DNA of 57,256 bases, taken from Tritrichomonas foetus. Lineage: Eukaryota > Parabasalia > Tritrichomonadida > Tritrichomonadidae. Below the pieces are notes generated by a model. It ran no database searches. It was not told where the DNA came from and saw nothing but the letters and a program-made list of their open reading frames with translations. The stretch spans positions 1-57,256 of the forward strand of contig MLAK01000832.1 of assembly GCA_001839685.1 (NCBI GenBank), in the 5' to 3' direction. Shown in pieces: positions 30,001 through 37,041 of the stretch (its first letter is position 1; each line of letters starts with the position of its first letter). Made by a program: the position numbers and the translations under genes.

Positions 30001-30243
30001 TTACTAATCATTGTAACGTTTGGTCTGATGATTAGAAATAATGCAACTGGACAACTTGATCTTCTTTGGATTGATAGAATGGAAAGACCACAACAGCTTT
30101 ATAGAATCATTGTTGCAATCTACTCTTATAGGCTCTCAAATGAAAGCGAAAATGAACTTCTTATCACAAACAACCTCCTTGAAACACTGAGGTCGAAAGA
30201 AACATGTATTAAACTCACTTCTGCTCCAGAATTGGAGAAATAA
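24028..30243 (+). CDS. Piezo-type mechanosensitive cation channel
   Basis: The 2071-residue product is a very large membrane protein with dozens of hydrophobic helices, matching the many-helix blade of Piezo channels. The C-terminal third is diagnostic. P1677-F-I-F-E-I-E-C-V-L-N-W1688 matches the conserved PF(x2)E(x6)W motif of the anchor. It is followed by an outer helix (WIIGGGILLIFLALLFGPLFFM), an extracellular cap of ~270 residues beginning near NPPLSATLQVG, an inner pore helix (GIAGIYLLIIVTFGLMIRN), and a C-terminal domain (ERPQQLYRIIVAIYSYRLS...ELLITNNLLETLRSKE) aligned in order with the animal C-terminal domain. Length is somewhat below the ~2500 residues of mammalian Piezo1. Expected role: trimeric, stretch-opened Ca2+/Na+ entry at the plasma membrane. 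The stop overlaps TAAA, the trichomonad poly(A) signal. Confidence 0.94.
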   Translation: MSSSREGSVLESEKTDRPSILISKETPHKMVDLDCPQEEFETNGNKHLKPHFLAILIDPLIPILLILSSISCMSVMGMIFIIILYIHVLICNKMKKSFNLLIICLLINLMFHIVAFVFSIIAMTREMEEEAYKILGFDFNNVIISSPILTLVTSLIAIICQIGAMVLIKYTRLEEFMALRSKIFTSVVFQFIIDFLWEFSNAFNNSSNLSYLSLPLLLYLISSVISTSLTGVNHIPHYVVWGVMIYSLFYALYEVFMLSYIGGKFNFYSSIRYNYIGPTNSIAGNYIFAVVFSYLSVQNLSAPGHLLSEMKQIPAAIIRISNYLLYLAFLLNFLFGLFYPNYLSILWIIITLCASFVRIKALKRFFFPLLSIVFTISFVAIVLTTFEMFDRPINDGTDYYIEFLKLFGFFRYSGDFTFSLCGFLLIVFYGILGRITNSNSKEKRKKKEKTKTHQNIKRIGIYIYLFFHYLSVMVIIVIGITGSFYENRFAFIVFGCFLLIIVLCALFNRTIFISLKVLLIIMILSATYFKITVTNNCINNECLSFGHFGTFQEMIQTGLVAPADMSLPEYFWPYIVVYVLCTFLNFDEKALSSNIPSNVNSILYFIIGVLQFIHLFLYDTDIFSLFFILFGILTLAALYLQKNQFVRAVSSISSIVITILLTVYYLSHFDGPRNLITTYIPPNVINISKKKLPSIEIAILAAILFLTTISFFSKPGESRTGMFFERIFIEIRVMFNYMDFYLCWVFIFVFSIVNDNPSLIKFILMLFFGFGELANPLFQKIRAPFMIFNILYLLAQLICDIFDFDNPKNSYFDILRYVGLYFSPIGKPSIRERNMSIIWQLACILLGVICSKPFVKQQKDPNFEKLISTKLYRALVALLHYFSPVIVLASLCVSTMYNQSMFGWFTFIITVLLTYKTKILEKKKQLITGLFNFLFVVYYLLYLGYPSAITNTNFNIFNYIDDDKRETLSEWMRWFGVYDIKTSSLVANCISAFVLTLYLHFNKFEVNYRKYYFKLPSFLKHSVQLFVTYNFEIIMTLILIIVTNIRTLDGVLYFFLTGVLLTLNILFDFDKNRTLTLCSASTFMIISCRLLSRMPIFTDSGIGKYIKDAFDLPFNGDAKFRDLWTSIYVMEKICLHIMKSDLFKEFEKQKNYHHAFRFIRSRQLRIIYQLDQQIIAKMDLVEKQKMRSLNENNFDDLLYNLEKDSPIMPKECFSETSSTTQFSDEKKKSKFQKFLLKWVKWFIKRSILFIAASFNPNCESGINALTMDSIIQVMKRHLQGYEKEQHHVFTEEDYEFYKSLPPSFPLHFQSITDAIGSKMFRNKDSMDLLMRYLAMLIRRIPFTLLLLTILVYVFTKPYVFSLIILLLFIILFCSINTPCKCIKYRIFLPDVLIILFLRNISTMTILEPYILSTVSSIDVQRMQLSPLKMCGVDSTDSSSVVEVFLLIFTIFYTVEQLSWCDVYPPKYYLNKFMKSVENFPYCCNYDGKLFGDDPVATLALNAESLPLKSQIAFAESNRGLIITSHSFVSTLIDMICFVLLAILWTTWTSGDENNLLSSAASFSFQIDFLFIFVLICHVVFMLAYIYMHLAKNLLSMFILNVIWLLYTYCMSFFYIPSVNRNYNKGSLYLYVFLRILSALITCHRVSRGKKVVEYQFPSFRKEWRRIIFANNFILICPFIFEIECVLNWMSHDTYVGILDFMMIRDVSMRLEILISSQMDPHADDPPEKERNWIIGGGILLIFLALLFGPLFFMTSGSGATLPNPPLSATLQVGIAPFPPFYQSSAEIFPISKGQMQDISNAKLSALRVLILNSNEDSTILSFPRIPTSFWLPDLNSLELQNVIDTIGRSELYPYYNFILQFNRQTTTSNNQEVNLYYKYQALTDEEKNTFSRIIQRNIRGSFLHLDLPLAVLVPTTDTVVEASSDFDRNVSFTLSSSTSEFIEMIPQNTTDPKVGFLASNDLRILLWSQPVSSDNILGSFIDDNGGIAGIYLLIIVTFGLMIRNNATGQLDLLWIDRMERPQQLYRIIVAIYSYRLSNESENELLITNNLLETLRSKETCIKLTSAPELEK

Positions 30244-30653
30244 AAATGATTTTTTCATGAGATCTGTCACTCATCAGTGAATTAATCATGTTTTATCGAT
30301 TTGTATGAATTAAATATTACTATGTTATTAATTCTGTAATTTTTTTTAGTTGTATCTTTTTCTATGCTTTTCTTTGTCAAATCACAATTTGACAAAGAAT
30401 AATAATTAAAAGAATCTTGTAATCTTGGATTATTCTTGATTGATTGAATAATGAAATCGATAACTCGTCTTTCCTAATTATAAAATAGAGAGTTACTATC
30501 ATTGATCCGTCATCAATTGTGATATCACCATATGTATGTTGTGATTTCTTAAAAAAAAAAATGCGAGACAATAATGATTAATATGTGAAATGTTTACTTT
30601 CGTAGACTAATGGAATAGAATAAAAAATAAAATAAATTTGAATAAAATATTTT
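30244..30653. other. Convergent 3' region
   Basis: The 410 bases lie between the convergent Piezo gene and second four-TM gene. They hold a perfect 13-bp hairpin (30370-30399) but no gene. Confidence 0.55.
30370..30399. terminator. Perfect hairpin between convergent genes, possible 3'-end element
   Basis: The arms ttctttgtcaaat (30370-30382) and atttgacaaagaa (30387-30399) are exact reverse complements separated by four bases. The location, ~130 bases after the Piezo stop and ~255 bases after the stop of the opposing gene, suits an RNA structure at transcript ends or a transcription barrier. No such terminators are established for trichomonad mRNA genes, so the function is conjecture. Confidence 0.35.
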
Positions 30654-31406
30654 TTATGGTTCCGAATCTTTCCTAACTAAAGTATCATCTTTCATACATA
30701 CGATCTTGGTCAACATAATTGAAAGAATAAGTAATATTCCTGAAATTATTGCGACAGAATAAGAAAGTGCAGTTTTGTCTCGGCATTTCTCTTGAACAAG
30801 ATCGAGACAAGCTGATTTGCATTGTGTTGAATTGGTTACATCAAAGTTATAAGCTTTCGCAAATTCAGCTGACAATTCATCTTCAAGCACATTGTAACAG
30901 AATTTCTGAGGACATCTATTTTCATTATACCTGCAATTATGTCCCATATATTCGCGCATTGGTAGAATCGCAGACGAAATCATAATACAGTCTGCCACTA
31001 ATAAAAATATTGCCATTGTTCCATAAATATTGATTCTTGCCCTATGATGATGTTTTGTATAATACAAAAATGATCTCACTCTTTGTGTTAAAGCAATTAA
31101 AAGCAAAACAATAAAAAGAGCACAAAAAACTACGAAAATGAAAAAGAATACTTCGATAGCAAGAAGTCTCGTCTTTAAAGTCAATTCAGAATAGAACTTT
31201 CCTGTATTTGTCACGTAAAAATATTCAGCAATAAGCAACAAAAAATTCACAGCTGTTAAAATGATATCAAAATAATAAATTATTTTCGTTGGTGTTGAAT
31301 GATGATAATGATAATGCGAATCTTCAATAAAGCGATGAAGAGCATCAGGACTTTCTCTTAATTCTTGACCATCATCAATGAGTTCCTTGGCTAAATTGTC
31401 AGTCAT
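30654..31406 (-). CDS. Four-TM tetraspanin-like membrane protein
   Basis: The 250-residue product has a 36-residue hydrophilic N-terminus with a His-rich stretch (HYHYHH), four hydrophobic helices (about 39-63, 83-110, 127-150, 215-240), a small first loop, a basic cytosolic turn (KHHHRAR) and a large loop (151-213) with six Cys (HNC, NRC, KFC, TQC, SAC, EKC), likely to form disulfides. This is tetraspanin topology, but without the CCG signature. Tetraspanins organise membrane microdomains and are linked to adhesion and vesicle release in trichomonads; a role here is not shown. It is convergent with the Piezo gene. An initiator-like TCATT lies just upstream of the ATG. Confidence 0.68.
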   Translation of the reverse strand: MTDNLAKELIDDGQELRESPDALHRFIEDSHYHYHHSTPTKIIYYFDIILTAVNFLLLIAEYFYVTNTGKFYSELTLKTRLLAIEVFFFIFVVFCALFIVLLLIALTQRVRSFLYYTKHHHRARINIYGTMAIFLLVADCIMISSAILPMREYMGHNCRYNENRCPQKFCYNVLEDELSAEFAKAYNFDVTNSTQCKSACLDLVQEKCRDKTALSYSVAIISGILLILSIMLTKIVCMKDDTLVRKDSEP

Positions 31407-31410
31407 ATGA

Positions 31411-31415
31411 AATGA
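31411..31415 (-). promoter_or_regulatory. Initiator-like element (TCATT) of the four-TM gene
   Basis: On the minus strand TCATT ends 5 bases before the ATG at 31406, with the presumed +1 A seven bases upstream, matching trichomonad initiators and very short 5' UTRs. Confidence 0.45.
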
Positions 31416-31571
31416 CCAAATATATATTGAAATATGTCATATCTCCCATTTTGATTTAACTTTTTTTATTTTTGTGAAGTTACTGACTAGATGATGTCTT
31501 TCTCTAGTTCTACCATTTGCAAGCATACCAAATCACCTTTAGTGCACAAATATAAAGTGAACACAAAAGCA

Positions 31572-31936
31572 TATGAATCATATCATCTTATATGAGTCAA
31601 ATCATCATATATGAATCATATCATCAAATATGGATCAATTCATCAAATATGGATCATTCATCAAATATGAATCATTCATCATATATGAATCATATCATCA
31701 TATATGAATCATATCATCAAATATGAATCACATCATCATATATGAATCATTTCATCATATATGAGTCAAATCATCATATATGAGTCAAATCATCATATAT
31801 GAATTATTTCATCATATATGGATCATTCATCAAATATGAATCATATCATCAAATATGAATCATATCATCATATATGAATCATTTCATCATATATGAGTCA
31901 AATCATCATATATGAATCAAATCATCATATGCATAT
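31572..31936. repeat. Degenerate 19-bp tandem array
   Basis: About 19 imperfect copies of catatcatcatatatgaat, with variants such as catttcatcatatatgagt and shortened 17-18-base copies. The CATATATG core recurs throughout. Heterogeneity shows long residence compared with the uniform 20-bp array near 4 kb. Confidence 0.8.
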
Positions 31937-32092
31937 TCGTGAATCTAAAAAAAAAAGAAAGAAAGAATTTTCCCAAACGATATTTTTAAAAATAATGCGA
32001 ATAATGAGACGGTTAATTACAAGATCAAATATAAAACAAACTCATCAAAAACATTAAATTGTAGAGTAAAACAACAAAATTGATTAAATGAA

Positions 32093-33088
32093 TCACAAAG
32101 TTTGTGCAAGATTCTTCGTAATTGTTTTGTTCAATGCGCGCGAAACGCGTGGATTCCTCACAGTTGCCGAAAAATCCTCCTGCGTGCTATTCAGTGGGTT
32201 TCCACGCCTCGATGCGCGCGGTGAACCTCCAGCAGAGCCGCGTGGAGACTGTGGAGGAGAAACCGCATAAATTGATTCAGTTCTTTGAAGTATGTCAGAA
32301 AATCCAGAATTGAGTGCATCAAAAACTGGCTTTTGATGCGTCTGGGTGTCAAGAACTGGATCCGTTGCAAGATCGTCGCCGGAGACACCGGCAACGTTAT
32401 GCTTGAGTTTTGAGTACTTATTTCGAACAGCCAATAACTGCCTGGTTGCCTCCTTCTGAAGCTGCAATTTTAGATTGGACAAATGATTATGAAATCCTTT
32501 TCGTTCTGTGTCATAGCGACGCATGGCTGCTTCAATTGCTGCATTCACGGTTTGGTCAGCAGCTTGTTCGGTCGAAGAAATCTCGTTTTGGGCGCGCGCC
32601 GTGATCTGAGATTTATATGCGCCGGCGAGCTGGAAATCCCTCTTTTTGGCATAGTAATCCTCGCTTTTGAGCATTTGCTGAATATTTGACGACATTTTAA
32701 CGGCAGAAAATCGCGGATCTGAAAATCGCTTATCGATGGCCTCCATTTCCTCCTGGTGCTTTGATTCGAGTTTTTTCAGTCGTTGTTCGGCATCGTTGAG
32801 AAGTTCTGTCATTTTTTGGTTCATTTTTTCTTTAATTCCTTCTTCTTCTTTCAATCGCTCTTGTTCGAGGCGCTCAAGCTCTTTGTCTGCCTTCCCGATG
32901 TTTTCCTGGCTGTCGAAGTACGCTTTGACGCGCATGCAGTAGTCGTACTGGCTCTGAAGTTTGGCAGCGAGTGCATAATTTCGTGATTTAGATGCCTTTT
33001 TGATTTCGGCATCAAGGCGTTCAAGGTCTTCTTTGTTTTTTTCGGGTGTTGTTTTCTCTTTAAAAATAAATATCTTTTTTGCAGGCAT
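32093..33088 (-). CDS. Coiled-coil protein with Ser/Pro-rich basic tail
   Basis: The 331-residue product has no named domain that I recognise. Residues ~15-60 contain a helical motif SRNYALAAKLQSQYDYC. Residues ~65-120 form a Glu/Lys-rich coiled coil (KELERLEQERLKEEEGIKEK). A second helical block, ~130-240, includes MSSNIQQMLKSEDYYAKKRDFQLAGAYKSQI. The last ~80 residues are disordered and rich in SP and R (SPPQSPRGSAGGSPRASRRG), giving likely Ser-Pro phosphorylation sites. The same three-block order is seen in the divergently transcribed gene starting at 33641, so the two are paralogues. GC content is well above the neighbours, often a sign of strong expression. A cytoskeletal or structural role is possible. 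Confidence 0.82.
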   Translation of the reverse strand: MPAKKIFIFKEKTTPEKNKEDLERLDAEIKKASKSRNYALAAKLQSQYDYCMRVKAYFDSQENIGKADKELERLEQERLKEEEGIKEKMNQKMTELLNDAEQRLKKLESKHQEEMEAIDKRFSDPRFSAVKMSSNIQQMLKSEDYYAKKRDFQLAGAYKSQITARAQNEISSTEQAADQTVNAAIEAAMRRYDTERKGFHNHLSNLKLQLQKEATRQLLAVRNKYSKLKHNVAGVSGDDLATDPVLDTQTHQKPVFDALNSGFSDILQRTESIYAVSPPQSPRGSAGGSPRASRRGNPLNSTQEDFSATVRNPRVSRALNKTITKNLAQTL

Positions 33089-33640
33089 TGGAATTTTTTG
33101 TTTTTTGAGTTAGAGTGTAAAGAAACAATCTATCAAACAGACATGGATAAATTGCAGTTAATTATGGTCAAATAACCGTTAAGTAATCATAAATAGGTGA
33201 GGAATACGTTATCTGTGATAGAATTATATTATCGTCCTTTTCAGAAAATTGAAACAGACAATATCCGTTATTTCATTTTAAAGCATATTCTTTATTTTGT
33301 CTTCCTATCATATATGTCATTTATTAAATATGTAAATTTATACAATAATAAGTATTTGTAACATATATAATTAATTATATATGTTTAGGCAACTTTATAT
33401 TCCAAGATATTCATAATTTAAATATCATGGGTAAAAGCGAAGAATTTAAAATATGTTTATCTCTTTAAATATTTCGAGTAAGAGTGTTACAAGGAATATA
33501 TTACGACATTATATTTGAAATAGCATTAATAATGGAAAAGAAAACGTCTAAATTAAAAGACTAACATGAGATGATGTGAGTGAAATTGACCAGTATTTGA
33601 CCATATTCTCTCAATTAATAACAAACTTATTGATCGAAGA
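33089..33640. other. Head-to-head promoter region of paralogous coiled-coil genes
   Basis: The 552 bases separate the two divergent coiled-coil genes and must hold both promoters. They are AT-rich with no motif that I can assign. Confidence 0.5.
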
Positions 33641-35605
33641 ATGGCGGACAGTTCCGACTCTATTTCCACTAAAAGCGCCATTAACATAAATGAAAATAAA
33701 ATGATCGAAACTCTTGCAAAAAACAACGAGCAAAAATGGCAAAATCTTGGCTTTGATTCAGATTCGACAAAAAGAATTTTAAGAAAAAATTCAACAAAAC
33801 CCGATTTGTTCAATAAAGAAATTAGCGACAAACAAAATAAAACCAAAATCCGGACAATTCGTTCATTCTCAAATATTGAATTTATCATGAATTTATCAAA
33901 TTTTTCAGAAGAAGATAAAACCTTTTTAAAGTTTGGTATCATTTCTAATAAATTAACTACGAACAATAATTCAAATGATTCCAATTCTAAGCAAGAGAAA
34001 AGTACAGGAAACGGCACATCAAATGAATCAAATCATTCAAATGACACATCAAAAAAATCATCCAGTGAAAATAACACATCAAATAATTCTTCCAGTGAAA
34101 ATGATCCATCTGAAATCTCAAATGAAACTAACACTATTAATAATACAGAGAATTCAAACAATGAGACTAGTACTTCAAACGACACTTTTTGCACCGAATT
34201 GGATCATCGTTCACAGATTATGACTCCAAATCAAGAAAAAAGACGCCAAAGAAAGAGTAAAATTCCAGAAAGACTTATTCCGCTCATAAAATGTCCTCCA
34301 GAATCACCAACATATCATGCACTCTGTGAGGAACCACTTGGAAAAATCGATCAAGAAAAAATGAATGAAACTTTAACAGAACTTCATCAACTCGTGGAAG
34401 AAGCCGCAAATAATGGTTATATTGAAGAAGCAAAATATGTTCAAGATGTTGAAGCTTCAATAAGGTGTGATAAATTAACAACAGCTCGATATTCTGTGGA
34501 ATCTGCTCTTGAAGAAATAGAAACAAAACTCTCTGAAGCGAAAAATGAATACGAAGAACAAATGAAACAGTTTGTTTCCGATTTTTTTATTCACTAGTAG
34601 GCTTTCTTTTTGTATATTCTTAATTTATATCATATAACAAGTGAACTATTAATAGCTCCACTTAAGGTGTGAAATCTTAGACTAATTAATGGATATAACT
34701 TTGATATAATAATTTTAATTCTTTTTATGATCATAATAATTCGGAATAATGTCCAATCCATCTTGAATAATAACTTAGAAAAGTAATTTTACTTACTTAC
34801 CATTAATTTTCATAATATGTATATATCTATCTTGTTTGAGAAAAAAGAGAAAGACTACTTAGTGAATAAAAAAAACTATTTTTAATAATTACTAACATAC
34901 AGTTGGGAAAATCAACAGAAGTTAATTGATGAAAACTGGGAAAAAGAAAAAAATGATCTAAATGAACGCTACAAGAAAGCAGTTGAATGTCTTGACGAAG
35001 AATGGCAGTCACCAAACAAAACACACAGTTACACACGACCATCGGCAACACTCATGAATATGCGAGAAATGCTTCAAAAAAGCATTAAATCACAAAAATT
35101 CGATGATGTTTCTGCTCTCAGTGCTCAAATTGAAGCAGTTGAAAAAGAAGAAGCAATGGAAGCTGCTTCAAGAATGCAATCTGATTATCGTGCCGCGGAC
35201 AAAAAGCTTCATGATTTATATAAAAACGAACTTTTTGCAATCGATGGAAATCATGATACTAAACTTGCCACGTTTCAAAGACAACGCTTAATTGCAATAA
35301 AACCTTTAGAACAACGTGTAGAAAATTTAACTCGGAAAAAAGAAGAATATCTCTGTACACAAAAACGCCTTTCTACTTCTTCTCAATTTTCAACGAACTC
35401 TACAATGACACCTAAATCTTCACTTTATTCACGAAATTCACCATCCAGTCGTATGACCCCATCTTCTCGTTGTGTCAGAACAGCCAGGATGGCTTCAACA
35501 TCTCGAAACGTTCCGGTCTTTTTAAATAATCCAAGACTTGTCATTCCAAATGTTTCCCCCATCAAAAGAAACAATTTGTCAATGACATCTCCAATTAAGT
35601 ACTAA
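33641..35605 (+). CDS. Spliced coiled-coil protein (exons 33641-34569 and 34903-35605)
   Basis: Two open frames belong to one gene. Joining 33641-34569 to 34903-35605 keeps frame and gives 543 residues. The coiled coil continues smoothly across the junction (EYEEQMK|HWENQQKLIDEN). The product has a disordered Asn/Ser/Thr-rich segment (~107-185), then a helical block (MNETLTELHQLVEEAANNGYIEEAKY), a coiled coil, a second helical block (MNMREMLQKSIKSQKFDDVSALSAQI) and a Ser/Thr/Pro/Arg-rich tail. These blocks match, in order, those of the divergent gene at 32093-33088. Without splicing the first exon would stop at a TAG at 34595-34597, and the second would lack ~50 residues that are open upstream of its first ATG. 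Function unknown; probably cytoskeletal. Confidence 0.85.
34570..34902 (+). other. Spliceosomal intron, 333 bases
   Basis: The 3' end reads actaacatacag (34891-34902), one base off the trichomonad consensus ACTAACACACAG in which branch point and 3' splice site are fused. The best 5' site that preserves frame is GTTTGT at 34570-34575 (consensus GTATGT). The intron contains in-frame stops, and joining restores the domain order of the intronless paralogue next door. The 3' boundary is strong; the 5' boundary is less certain. Confidence 0.8.
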
Positions 35606-36383
35606 TGTATTATTTTTTTTGTTTGTTTGTAATAAAGCTAATTTTTTTTGCTTACTTTCTTTCTTCAACTATTTAGGAAATGATTTCATTAATCAATATT
35701 TTTTTTATAATATTATACAGTTTTTATTCTATGATCATTGACTCACATATGTTTTGGAAAAAATATTCATTTTTCGCGTATTTTCGAGGAAGAAATACAG
35801 GTAATTATGGCAGGATTTTTTTTCCTATGAGTTTTGTTTTTTGACACTAAAAATGGGTAAATGTGATGTGACTTTGCGGGCCCCTTCGACTCATTCGGCC
35901 ATTGGAAGAGGTGCTGCCACGTGACCACAGCTTCGGATCGCTTCGCTCCCTCCGCTGTGTTCACGTGGCGCACCTCCTCCATGTCGAAGTGACCCAAAGA
36001 ACCAGCAAAGTTCACATCACATTTACCCATTAGGTTTTTTCCACTTTTGACCTTTATTTGACCTTTCACTTCACATTTACAAAACTCATAGGAAAATAAA
36101 TCTCTGCCGGTAATTATGAATGACCATTTATTTGTTCAAAAAGTATTTTTTATGTGAAATTGAGAGCTATTGAAGTTAATGACCATTTAAATTTTGTTCA
36201 TCTATTGAATATAAAATATTATTTATTTCACTTTTTTTCGTCATTATTATAGGAATTAGAACCAATGGCAAAAAAACGTTACGAATGTAGAAGAAAAATT
36301 TTTCAATTGAGAACGTTTGGATTTCTTTCAGAACGACCGTTCATCCTCATTTTATCAAACTTCGAACAAGCTAAAATATTAAT
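35606..36383. other. Intergenic region containing a transposable element
   Basis: The 778 bases contain the 300-bp inverted-repeat element at 35809-36108 and, nearer the Ras gene, TCATTT at 36347-36352, an initiator-like motif ~35 bases before the Ras ATG. No other gene is seen. Confidence 0.7.
35800..36117. mobile_element. MULE-like MITE/foldback element with 9-10-bp target-site duplication
   Basis: The element at 35809-36108 (300 bp) starts GGCAG and ends CTGCC. Outer arms match over tttcctatgagttttg (35821-35836) and its complement at 36080-36095. Inner arms gggtaaatgtgatgtga (35855-35871) and 36012-36028 are perfect complements. A GC-rich centre folds again (gaggtgc, ccacgtga and cacagc with partners 35954-35976). 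The element is flanked by direct repeats of ggtaattat(g) at 35800-35808(9) and 36109-36117(8). A 9-10-bp duplication is typical of Mutator-like elements. It has no coding capacity, so it would move only with a transposase supplied elsewhere. Confidence 0.88.
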
Positions 36384-36956
36384 ATGACAACTTACAAGAT
36401 TGGCATGGTAGGTAGTGGTGGTGTTGGCAAGACAGCAATTTCCCTTCAATTTATCAAAAACGCATTTACAGACAGCTACATTCCGACAATCGAAGATGAA
36501 TTTACAAAGACGATCGAAGTCGACGGAAAGCCAGTCACTCTCGAAATTATCGATACAGCTGGTCAGGACGAGTTTGCCGAAATGAGATCTCGATTTTTTT
36601 CTGAGTTTGATGCGGCTATATTAACTTTCTCGATAATCGAGCCAGATTCGATGGCCGACCTCAAAAAGACTTACGACGACATTAGAGCTGTTCGAAACCA
36701 GTGTAAGTTTATAATCGCTGCCAATAAAACCGATTTGAGGAATTCGGATTCCATTCCAACATCAGAATTTTCAAAACTTGAAAAAGAATTCAATTGTAAA
36801 GTTTTGCAAACCTCCGCAAGAACTGGCTTAAATGTGACAGAACTGTTTCATCAAATTGTCCGAGAATTGAGAGGAAAAAGTGGAAATACATCGCCTCCCT
36901 CAAAAGAAACAAAATCACAACAAAAGCAAGAAGGTGGTTGCTGCAACATTCAATAA
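36384..36956 (+). CDS. Ras-family small GTPase, prenylated (CNIQ)
   Basis: The 190-residue protein aligns with human Ras without gaps through the first 61 residues. Visible are the P-loop G10-S-G-G-V-G-K16-T17, switch I with Y32-I-P-T35-I-E-D38, D57-T-A-G-Q61 in switch II, NKTD for guanine recognition and TSA for the last G-box. The effector segment TIED marks it as Ras/Rap-like rather than Rab or Rho. It ends GGCCNIQ: C187 is a CaaX cysteine (X = Gln favours farnesyl transfer) with C186 a possible palmitoylation site. A switchable GTPase on the inner plasma membrane is expected. The stop codon overlaps TAAA, the trichomonad poly(A) signal. The ankyrin protein at 44896-47712 ends in the identical CNIQ. 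Confidence 0.96.
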   Translation: MTTYKIGMVGSGGVGKTAISLQFIKNAFTDSYIPTIEDEFTKTIEVDGKPVTLEIIDTAGQDEFAEMRSRFFSEFDAAILTFSIIEPDSMADLKKTYDDIRAVRNQCKFIIAANKTDLRNSDSIPTSEFSKLEKEFNCKVLQTSARTGLNVTELFHQIVRELRGKSGNTSPPSKETKSQQKQEGGCCNIQ

Positions 36957-36992
36957 ATTCTAACAAAGCTAAACAAATCACATCAAATCAAA

Positions 36993-37041
<49 letters not shown>

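Larger units (their letters stand above)
31407..32092. other. Intergenic region with 19-bp degenerate repeats
   Basis: The 686 bases hold the promoter of the four-TM gene, a ~365-bp degenerate tandem array (31572-31936) and the 3' end of the coiled-coil gene. No gene is seen. Confidence 0.6.

Noticed and set aside
33553..34017. 154-codon minus-strand open frame
   Set aside because: It is antisense to exon 1 of the spliced coiled-coil gene, whose charged sequence produces a hydrophobic shadow.
34571..34597. C-terminus FVSDFFIH of the first open frame
   Set aside because: It is read-through into the intron, ending at a TAG.
35054..35605. Separate 183-residue gene starting at ATG 35054
   Set aside because: The frame is open ~165 bases further upstream to a splice site and joins in phase to the previous open frame; the paralogue next door has both parts in one protein.
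35767..36069. 100-codon minus-strand open frame
   Set aside because: It lies within the inverted-repeat element and is a by-product of its GC-rich arms, without domain features.
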